Shown: positions 26,784 through 34,063 of the stretch, one piece after another | Numbering within the stretch: position 1 is the stretch's first letter | How the letters are laid out: every line of letters starts with the position of its first letter | Assembly (NCBI GenBank): GCA_021802505.1 | Contig: JAJZXE010000008.1 | Span: forward strand, 1-34,063 | Length of the DNA: 34,063 nt | Origin: Nanobdellota archaeon | Lineage (GTDB): Archaea; Nanobdellota; Nanobdellia; Parvarchaeales; Parvarchaeaceae | Direction of reading: 5' to 3' | Program-made: the position numbers and the translations under genes | The notes under the pieces: generated by a model | What the model was told of the DNA's origin: nothing | The model's database searches: none | Seen by the model: only the letters and a program-made list of their open reading frames with translations

Positions 26784-28049
26784 TTAAATCCTGTTCCCGA
26801 AATCGGCTATCTTTTCACCGTCATGGTATGCAAGATTAAAAACAAGCACCGAGGAAAGGGTAAAGGCTATGCTGATTATAAAAGTAAGCAGATATCCGAA
26901 GTAAAACGAAATAAAACCGGATAAAAGAGCACCTATCACCCCGGATAAACCTATTATCGCAGACCACAGCCCTATATAGTGCGCTTCCATTTTTCCGGAG
27001 ATATTAACATAGATTATAACGGATGCGGAGATGTTCCATAGCGCATATCCCAGCCCCGCCACAAAATACGAAAAAAGATTTATATAAAGGACGGCGGTCA
27101 AAGATAGCACCGAAATAATCGCAATGAGATAAGATCCGGATCTTATAAGCGTGGAGAACCTGTAATAATGCCTCAGGGTATTTCTGGCTTTTCCGGTCAT
27201 GAAAAAGCTGTATATCAGTATCTGTCCGGCCCCGTTCAGCATGCTTATAAGGAAGATATCGGAATATGAAATTCTGAATGAATATAAAAACGGTATGTAT
27301 GACGTGTTGAACAGGTATATGCCAAAATTTACCAGAGAGATCGCTGCAAACATGGTAAGTATGCGCATGCTCTTCTTTCTTCTTCTTACCTGGGCTATCT
27401 GTATTATAAGGTGATGTCCGGCCAGTATCTGCGGAAATTTGCTTATTGAATTCAGGATCGGAAATAACTTATGGAGGGTACTCTCTTCATTTACAACAGG
27501 TTTATTTCTTTCCCTGCTTACAAAAGCGAAGGTCAGCAGTAAAGAAGCTATATTAAAGGCGAAAAGAATAAGAAGATACCTTGATATGACATCGCTGAAA
27601 AGCAGTATACCCGGGATGTACCCGATGACATTGCCGACTATGCTCATAAGGCCGTACACACCGTAATAGGACCGCAGGACGGTATTTCTTCTCTTATTCA
27701 TTATAAGCATATTTATCGCCGGGGAAGACGCGGTAAGAACGAAGGCATAAGCCGCATACATTACTATTGCGAGAGCTATGCTGCGGATGAAATAAAGGAG
27801 AAATATGACGGGTATAACGCCTATAACAGAGGATATAATGAACATCCTCAGTCTCTTAAGCCTCTGTGTAAGTTCTCCCCACAGCAATGAAGCGGGAATG
27901 ACTGCGAGAGAATAAGCCATTGTAGCAAGGCTGACATCTATCACGTTTCCATGCAGATCCAGGATGTAAAGCGGGATGATGACGCTGAAACCGGAGGATA
28001 CTGCGGCTATTGGAAATATTATGGACAGCCAGTATTTATCCTTCTTCAT
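26784..28049 (-). CDS. MFS transporter
   Basis: About 12 TM segments; LLWGELTQRLKRLR loop 2/3-like motif. Confidence 0.88.
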   Translation of the reverse strand: MKKDKYWLSIIFPIAAVSSGFSVIIPLYILDLHGNVIDVSLATMAYSLAVIPASLLWGELTQRLKRLRMFIISSVIGVIPVIFLLYFIRSIALAIVMYAAYAFVLTASSPAINMLIMNKRRNTVLRSYYGVYGLMSIVGNVIGYIPGILLFSDVISRYLLILFAFNIASLLLTFAFVSRERNKPVVNEESTLHKLFPILNSISKFPQILAGHHLIIQIAQVRRRKKSMRILTMFAAISLVNFGIYLFNTSYIPFLYSFRISYSDIFLISMLNGAGQILIYSFFMTGKARNTLRHYYRFSTLIRSGSYLIAIISVLSLTAVLYINLFSYFVAGLGYALWNISASVIIYVNISGKMEAHYIGLWSAIIGLSGVIGALLSGFISFYFGYLLTFIISIAFTLSSVLVFNLAYHDGEKIADFGNRI

Positions 28050-28131
28050 ATAGTATTTTGAATTATTTTGGAGGTATAAATACTATGTTTAAACAGAAAG
28101 GCTAATATAGTAACCTGTTTCTTAGTAAATT

Positions 28132-29478
28132 ATGCCGGAACATTTCTATAATGGAAAAGAGGCGGAGATACTTATTGATTACATAGATGATTACCGGCTG
28201 GATAATATAAAGAAAGTCGCTACGGAAGTAAAGAGGCACTTTATTCCTGTAGGGGAGCTGGTGAAAACGCCCGCTTCCTTAAAATATAAGGACTATAATC
28301 TTATGTGGAACAGGGACAGCGCATACTCTTCTTATTACATAACAAGATTTATAGAGAACAGCAGAAAAAGCAGCCTTGATAAAATTTTAGGGGAAGACAT
28401 AGCTGAATTAAAAGATTTGAACGCAAAGCTGATAAACACGCTGTGGGAAGCCCTTGATCACGAGGTTAAAAAGATCAGGATGAACGGATACGAGAAGGAC
28501 ATATCAAAGTTGGAGTCAAAATTAGGAGGTAATCACATCCTCTCAAGGTTTGATGTTGATGAAAACGGCGTGAAACGGGCGACAAACGACGTAAATGAGG
28601 GCAAAACAACAAGAAGCTGGACCATGCAGTACGACTCCGCACCGCTGATAATTATGGCAACAGAAGAATATGTAAGAAACTTCGGCACGGAAGGAATAAA
28701 CGGATCGGTAAAAAAAATAAAGAACGACCTGGATTTTATTACGCGGTATATGTATAATTTTTATAACACACCGTGCGCAGACGCATGGGAACAGTATTAT
28801 TTTTATGAGAGGGAGAATACGCAGAACGGACAGATTTACGTCGGAAAGACCATCGATTCTTACACAGTATCCTCGGTTTATAGAGGTATAAAAGGCGCGA
28901 AGAATCTAGCAGGATTGCTCGGAATAACACTGGGTGATGCTGACGAAAAAGAAATTGCTTCCTTTATTCTTTCAAATTTTATAGCGACGGACGAAAAAAA
29001 GGGAGAATTCCTGGCCAAGTCCAAGATAGAATACGGCGAGAGCATGCTGGGAGTCGGCGCGGAGGAGATAGAGATATTCAATACGTTTAAACCGGAGGGC
29101 CTGGAAAAATACGAAAGAAATACGGTGGACATAATAAAAAATGAGCTTTTCCAAGGAGACTCCTTGCCGATAAGATACAGATTTTTTGGAAAGTACAGAG
29201 GGACGCTAGATAAGTATTTTGGGAGGGGAGCGTGGTTCCACCTCGGCCTTCAGTATGCGATGTATCTCGCTGACAGAGGGATGAATGAGCAGGCTAACCA
29301 GATAATAAACTATGTTGAACAGAGAATAAACAGTGACGGGTCAATACCTGAGCAGGAAATATTTGAGAAGAAGAGAGTCGATGACCCGGATAAGTTCTTT
29401 GAAAAAAACGGCAACTCCACGATAAGCTGCCTTCTCTGGGCCGAAACGGCATACCTCGCGGCCGCAACCCTGCTTTAG
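28132..29478 (+). CDS. GH15-like (glucoamylase-type) glycoside hydrolase, short
   Basis: LMWNRDSAYSSYYI (WxRD), SWTMQYDSAPLII, CADAWEQYYFYER, and SDGSIPEQE...STISCLLWAETAYLAA, resembling the GH15 PEQ..W motifs. Confidence 0.7.
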   Translation: MPEHFYNGKEAEILIDYIDDYRLDNIKKVATEVKRHFIPVGELVKTPASLKYKDYNLMWNRDSAYSSYYITRFIENSRKSSLDKILGEDIAELKDLNAKLINTLWEALDHEVKKIRMNGYEKDISKLESKLGGNHILSRFDVDENGVKRATNDVNEGKTTRSWTMQYDSAPLIIMATEEYVRNFGTEGINGSVKKIKNDLDFITRYMYNFYNTPCADAWEQYYFYERENTQNGQIYVGKTIDSYTVSSVYRGIKGAKNLAGLLGITLGDADEKEIASFILSNFIATDEKKGEFLAKSKIEYGESMLGVGAEEIEIFNTFKPEGLEKYERNTVDIIKNELFQGDSLPIRYRFFGKYRGTLDKYFGRGAWFHLGLQYAMYLADRGMNEQANQIINYVEQRINSDGSIPEQEIFEKKRVDDPDKFFEKNGNSTISCLLWAETAYLAAATLL

Positions 29479-29514
29479 TGATAGATTTTAAAGCCCGTAG
29501 ATACAAACAATATC

Positions 29515-29949
29515 ATGATAAACAAACAGGTAGTTATCATAGGATTCGATGGATCTAAATATGCGGATAAAGCGATAGACTTTGTGCTGGATAATTTTGA
29601 CAGAAACAGCACTATCTATCCTGTATATACAGAACAGGCGATAACTCCCATATATCTTTCCAACCCAACGTTGTTTGTTGATGACAGCGTAATCAAAAAA
29701 ATAAGGAACGGGGCAAAAAACAAGCTGGACGAGCGCATAAACTACATAAAAAAGAGGGGATTCAAAGCAGAGTATACCTACCGCGAAGGTTACCCTCCGG
29801 ATCAGATAATAAAAGAAGCAAAGAGAAGGAACGCAGATATTATAGTAGTGGGAAGCCGCGGGATGGGAAGATGGAAGGGCGCAATGCTTGGATCGGTAAG
29901 CCGAACTCTTGCGACAATCAGCAGGATACCCGTGCTTATAGTAAAATGA
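29515..29949 (+). CDS. Universal stress protein (UspA family)
   Basis: VVIIGFDGSKYADKAIDF and ADIIVVGSRGMGRWKGAMLGSVSRTLATISRIPVLIVK (GxxGxG..GS ATP-binding motif). Confidence 0.96.
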   Translation: MINKQVVIIGFDGSKYADKAIDFVLDNFDRNSTIYPVYTEQAITPIYLSNPTLFVDDSVIKKIRNGAKNKLDERINYIKKRGFKAEYTYREGYPPDQIIKEAKRRNADIIVVGSRGMGRWKGAMLGSVSRTLATISRIPVLIVK

Positions 29950-29950
29950 A

Positions 29951-30448
29951 TCAGAGCAGATATTCCCAGAGATAGTAATCCTGCTTGCCCCAGTGTTTCT
30001 TTATCTTTCCTATTTTTTTGAATCCCAGCTTTTTAAGGAATTTCCTCGATTCCTTATTTGACACCAGTGAATCGCACAGCAGGTTGTAAACTTCATTTTT
30101 CCTGGCGTATTCTATGAGCTCTTCAATGATTGCTTTGCCGATTCCCTGCCTTCTGTACTGACTGTCGGTTATAAGCCAGTCTATCCAGATAAGATTCCTT
30201 GCGTAGAATTCTGCAGAACACACTCCCAAGGTATTTTTATCGGCGGAATCCGCGGAAAAAAGCAGATAACTGCTCTTTTTTAAGTTGGAAGGAGTATACC
30301 ACTCCAGTTCTTCCTTCTTACTCTGACGGTTTTCAAACTGATCCGAAGCTATCCATTTCCGTATAAACCGTATGATTTTTTCACGGTCTTTAGTTTTCTG
30401 TGCGAGAGCCGTCTTAAATGGCACTCTTTCCTTTATAGTAAACTTCAT
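29951..30448 (-). CDS. GNAT-family N-acetyltransferase
   Basis: WIDWLITDSQYRRQGIGKAIIEELIEYARKNEVYNLLCDSLVSNKESRKFLKKLGFKKIG. Start revised from 30535 using a TATA-like ctttatattct upstream. Confidence 0.92.
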   Translation of the reverse strand: MKFTIKERVPFKTALAQKTKDREKIIRFIRKWIASDQFENRQSKKEELEWYTPSNLKKSSYLLFSADSADKNTLGVCSAEFYARNLIWIDWLITDSQYRRQGIGKAIIEELIEYARKNEVYNLLCDSLVSNKESRKFLKKLGFKKIGKIKKHWGKQDYYLWEYLL

Positions 30449-30573
30449 AAAACAATACAGTAGATAAGGTAGAATATAAAGCTTTCTCAAACTCAGTCGC
30501 GGGATTAAAAAGCACTCAGAACTGGGTGCAGACAAACCAGCTAAATAACTATAATTTTTATTATTTTTAAATA

Positions 30574-30592
30574 GTGATAAAGTATTTATATA
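30574..30592 (+). promoter_or_regulatory. BRE/TATA-type leaderless promoter of 30613 gene
   Basis: gtgataaagtatttatata about 26 nt upstream of ATG 30613. Confidence 0.65.
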
Positions 30593-30612
30593 CGTTAAAA
30601 TCTTAAAAGTAT

Positions 30613-31539
30613 ATGAATTTAAGCAATGAAGCGGGCAGTTATAAAAAAAGCATGCTTGCTGTTAAACCGGCAAAAGGAGAAGATTCGCTGTATAAATACC
30701 TATCCAAATATTTAGATAAAGCCTACAAACAAGGCTACTCTTACACCGATATCTACACGAATAAGGATAAAAATGACATAGAGCTTATTTTCGGGAACTA
30801 TGAAAACAATAAAGAATATTATAGGATAACTGTCTCGGATCCTATTTACGGTACAGAACCAGCTGCTAAAAATGTCAAAAGCGGCGTAAAACTTGAAAAA
30901 CTGATAGATTACAGTGAAGACGAAAAAACAGTGAAAGAGGCTAAAACTTTATTTGAAAAAGGGAATTTAGAGCTTACTCCAAAAGGATATCTTAATTTTC
31001 TAGAAAAAATATACAATGAAAATAAGGATAGTTCCCTTCCAAAAATAAAGAATTATGACTTTAGAAATCTAGCGCTTTACTCGTTTGCCGCCGCATACGG
31101 TGCTACTATAGTGACAGCGGCCGATAACAGTTCACTGGTTAACAATGCCTATTACGGTTTTCTCCATTTGGGTATGCTCGCAGCCCCGTTTATTCCATTG
31201 CAATTCAGCAAAAAAACAAGATCTTTGCCGCAGATGATTAGTCTAGCGCTTGTTTCATGGGCGGCTAACAGCATATCTTATTATCCTGTTGGTATGATTA
31301 TGGGACATACGGCCGGCAACCTTACGGATATTATTAACTGGTACAAATTTCAGATAGGATTAGGCAGCGGGAGCTACGTAGATAAATACGGCCCCATATC
31401 CTTAACAGTAAGTTCTCATGCAAAGGCACTGTCTTATGCAGGAAGAGTGGGCTTAGCTGGAATTTTATCCCAATTTGGCAAAATTTCGGGTAAAATAAAA
31501 AACAGCAGGAAGGTGGTTGAAAATGGAAAAATGGAATAA
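30613..31539 (+). CDS. Uncharacterised protein with soluble N-terminal half and C-terminal TM region
   Basis: 308 aa ORF with a strong promoter; hydrophobic segments from about residue 155 onward. Confidence 0.65.
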   Translation: MNLSNEAGSYKKSMLAVKPAKGEDSLYKYLSKYLDKAYKQGYSYTDIYTNKDKNDIELIFGNYENNKEYYRITVSDPIYGTEPAAKNVKSGVKLEKLIDYSEDEKTVKEAKTLFEKGNLELTPKGYLNFLEKIYNENKDSSLPKIKNYDFRNLALYSFAAAYGATIVTAADNSSLVNNAYYGFLHLGMLAAPFIPLQFSKKTRSLPQMISLALVSWAANSISYYPVGMIMGHTAGNLTDIINWYKFQIGLGSGSYVDKYGPISLTVSSHAKALSYAGRVGLAGILSQFGKISGKIKNSRKVVENGKME

Positions 31540-32212
31540 ACTTGAAGAACTCATAAAATATAACGGAAAAGGCGGGAAGTACATAGATGTAGCGGATCTT
31601 GATAAAAATGATCTTATAAACCAGGGGTACAACGTGTGCGATGAAAAAGAGTACACTATAAGAACAGCCGCTTATATTGCACTTTTAAATCCAGTGTACT
31701 CGGATTATGCACAGAACCTGGTATTAAAGAGGGATTTTGAGTATGAATTCAAAAACCTGGAGAAAATAAATGAGATAATACCAGATAACAGCGTAAAACC
31801 GGTGGCATTTGTACGAGATGACTCTGTTTCGAATGGTTATATACGGGGATACATAACTAAAACAGGTAAAGTTACAAACCTAAAGGAATTGATTAAAGAA
31901 AACTCCATGGATTTCACTTCAGATAATATACTGAAAATAGAAAATACTCTGGAAAAAATAACGGACAGATTTAAAAAAACGGGTATGTACAACAGATTAC
32001 CAACTAGTATTTTCTCAGTTGAAAATATATATTTAAATGAAAAAAAAGCAGTCGTCCTGCTGAATGTTAATTATCTGCTGGATTTTTCGGAAAAAAACGA
32101 GAAAGTCCTGGACAATGAGCTTAATAAGACGATAAAGTATCTTGATAAGATTAAACGTAAAAATGTAAAGCATTCAAACAACGGCAGAAACAGCAACGCT
32201 GCGCCATATTAA
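31523..32212 (+). CDS. Uncharacterised protein, possible degenerate kinase-like fold
   Basis: Overlaps the preceding gene; start probably MEKWNKLEELI at 31523 (ORF track 31517). LVLKRDFEYEFKNLEKINEII...KPVAFVRDD...GYIRGYI and SIFSVENIYLNEKKAVVLLNVNYL resemble kinase N-lobe and catalytic-loop topology without HRD/DFG. Confidence 0.6.
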   Translation: MEKWNKLEELIKYNGKGGKYIDVADLDKNDLINQGYNVCDEKEYTIRTAAYIALLNPVYSDYAQNLVLKRDFEYEFKNLEKINEIIPDNSVKPVAFVRDDSVSNGYIRGYITKTGKVTNLKELIKENSMDFTSDNILKIENTLEKITDRFKKTGMYNRLPTSIFSVENIYLNEKKAVVLLNVNYLLDFSEKNEKVLDNELNKTIKYLDKIKRKNVKHSNNGRNSNAAPY

Positions 32213-32387
32213 ATGTTTTTAAATTATATTTCGCAGTGCACTTATTGCGCAGCAGATTCGTTTTTACTTCCAAATGCCCGAGATTAACTTAATCCCGGCT
32301 ATTCTAATATCTATTACCTTGCATCGGATTATGCGTTATTGATCAAGAATGAAATAAGATTGTTTATTATATTCTTCTAAGTGGATA

Positions 32388-34063
32388 TTAAGTCAGTTCG
32401 GCCATCGTATCTCCGCAGTAAGCGTATCCCCCGCCGTCTGTAGTTATGGATATGGAATAGATCCCTGTGGATAGGGACGTGAGCGTTGAATCTAATTGCG
32501 GACAGTAAGAAGCGGTACTGCCGGAAACGTATGACGCGCCTGCATAATTAGTGAGGTAATAATTTTCGGATGTTGCCCCTCCAGATGCATAGTAATAGGC
32601 ATCTGCGCCGCCGCCGTTCCACGTGAAATATTTACTGTATGTACCGGAATTACCTGAGTTGACATTAACTCCTGCAGCTTCTAATGAACCGAATGATATA
32701 GAGGGCATTGCTCCATTAGGAGGATAATCTCTGGCGAACATCCAGTTGTAAGAAACGTTATATCCATATGAACCACCAAAGCTTGTCCATGATACCATAG
32801 TAACATAAAGATTGCTGCCGGAAAAAGTGAATCCAGTATTCACACTAGCAGAATCGCCAGTACCACTATTAACATATTGTGGAAGACCTCCAACGTATGA
32901 ATAATAAGTAGATGAACCGTCATATCTCAATTCCGCGTAATTCCAGTTGCCGTTTACACTTCCCAGTTCGTTGTTGCCCTGTGAATATTTACCATTATTC
33001 TCATACACACATGTTCTGAGACCTCTTGCAGTTGAACAACTTACGGTTAAATACTGACCATAATCATAGTCCTGAAACAATAAATAACACCCACCACTAC
33101 CGCAACTTGTGCTCTGTCCACCAGACTGCGTACCAATCGCCCAAACTGGCGGCGAATTTTGACCACTGCAGCTACTTCCACTGCAGGCGGGAGACGGAGG
33201 AATGTAACTCAGATTTCCCAAGCCTATAACTCCATTATCGGATCCTTCGGCGTTTTTTATATTAAAATTAGCTTCTACTATTGCCGGACCATTTGATAAG
33301 GATGAGGCATTATAAACTGTGTCAGGATATCCGGCATATCCAACAGGGAAAAAAGCCCCGATATCATAGAATGCATTTATAGAGCCGCTATATGAACCAG
33401 GATAGCTAACCCCTGTTGATTGAATTATACGGCCGCTGGACTCATCTACGGATGTTGCAAAATCATTTGATTTTGTATTGCCGTTTGCGTATACATTAAA
33501 TATATTACCGCCGTTGTCATATTCTCCATATGTCGGGGAAAGCTGTGGTGCTTCTCCTACTGTATTCCCATTGAACAAGTTAGCTGAAGGCGCAGCAAAA
33601 CCCATATAAATTACTTCCGAAGAGGATGCACCTATGGAGTTGAGTTTAAGCCAGTAAACAGTCTTTGAATAGCTGTTATTTCCCATTTCAAGCCATGAGG
33701 GGATTATCTGACCATTGCTATAAAAGAATTCCACATTCTGCATGTTTGAGGCTTCATAATAACCGAAATTAGGAGCATTAATGATAACGCGCTGCTGAAA
33801 ACCGTTAGGGGTAGATGACCCCTGTGCATTTGAAATTGTTATAGGAACATAATATATTACTCCTGATGGAGGTGTGACTCCATTTGTAGAGTAACTCACA
33901 CTTGCCGAGCTTCCTGCAAGTAGTGAAGTCGGGCTGTTGGTCTGTATAAACTTCTCACTTACGCCGTTTAATAAATCCTTTGGAACAAGAACAGGGTATA
34001 TCCCTGGTATATTATTGAACTTTATTGGATTTGCTGCTGTGTTTTCCGCGTTATTAAAGACCA
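32388..34063 (-). CDS. DUF2341-like secreted/surface protein, N-terminus beyond the window edge
   Basis: IYYVPITISNAQGSSTPNGFQQRVIINAPNFGYYEASNMQNVEFFYSNGQIIPSWLE...YWLKLNSIGASSSEVIYMGFAAPSANLFNG. The reading frame stays open from the GTG at 33899 to the window end (…NAENTAANPIKFNNIPGIYPVLVPKDLLNGVSEKFIQTNSPTSLLAGSSAS). Confidence 0.85.
   Translation of the reverse strand, partial: VFNNAENTAANPIKFNNIPGIYPVLVPKDLLNGVSEKFIQTNSPTSLLAGSSASVSYSTNGVTPPSGVIYYVPITISNAQGSSTPNGFQQRVIINAPNFGYYEASNMQNVEFFYSNGQIIPSWLEMGNNSYSKTVYWLKLNSIGASSSEVIYMGFAAPSANLFNGNTVGEAPQLSPTYGEYDNGGNIFNVYANGNTKSNDFATSVDESSGRIIQSTGVSYPGSYSGSINAFYDIGAFFPVGYAGYPDTVYNASSLSNGPAIVEANFNIKNAEGSDNGVIGLGNLSYIPPSPACSGSSCSGQNSPPVWAIGTQSGGQSTSCGSGGCYLLFQDYDYGQYLTVSCSTARGLRTCVYENNGKYSQGNNELGSVNGNWNYAELRYDGSSTYYSYVGGLPQYVNSGTGDSASVNTGFTFSGSNLYVTMVSWTSFGGSYGYNVSYNWMFARDYPPNGAMPSISFGSLEAAGVNVNSGNSGTYSKYFTWNGGGADAYYYASGGATSENYYLTNYAGASYVSGSTASYCPQLDSTLTSLSTGIYSISITTDGGGYAYCGDTMAELT

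Noticed and set aside
1-34063. CRISPR array, tRNA or rRNA genes
   Set aside because: No regularly spaced direct repeats and no recognisable tRNA or rRNA signature seen by eye; an automated tRNA scan could still be run.

Overview
This ~34 kb window is compact and AT-rich. It looks archaeal, probably a small DPANN/Micrarchaeota-like genome. That placement is inferred from leaderless BRE/TATA-type promoters about 26 nt upstream of many start codons, GTP-dependent dephospho-CoA kinase, KaiC-like ATPase, V4R domain, VapBC, and sequon-rich anchored surface proteins; I could not test it by search. Most of the window is housekeeping or ordinary accessory content: FKBP PPIases, Asp/Glu racemase-like protein, UPF0173 hydrolase, GT2, thioesterase, phosphatase, MsrA, two ABC-2 export systems, parvulin, Sua5, two MFS proteins, SPFH protein, NitT/TauT-like ABC system, GH15-like glycosidase, UspA, GNAT, and a DUF2341-like surface protein. 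Main items for a second look: (1) a tightly packed locus with a KaiC-like ATPase, a V4R ligand-binding protein and a PaaK/LuxE-like adenylate-forming enzyme, overlapping tail-to-tail with a second LuxE-like protein, possibly a small-molecule activation and sensing system; (2) a vapBC module lying between two 30-bp near-identical direct repeats, each of which is the TATA promoter of a flanking divergent gene, as if vapBC was inserted into one bidirectional promoter and duplicated it; (3) an AbiEi/AbiEii toxin-antitoxin pair bracketed by degenerate IS200/IS605-like end repeats with no TnpA/TnpB in between; (4) a putative pseudokinase overlapping a membrane-protein gene, and separately a Bud32/RIO-like kinase overlapping a small TM protein; (5) a free-standing AAA-associated C-terminal domain convergent with its presumed parental ABC ATPase. 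No rRNA, tRNA or CRISPR array was recognised by eye.
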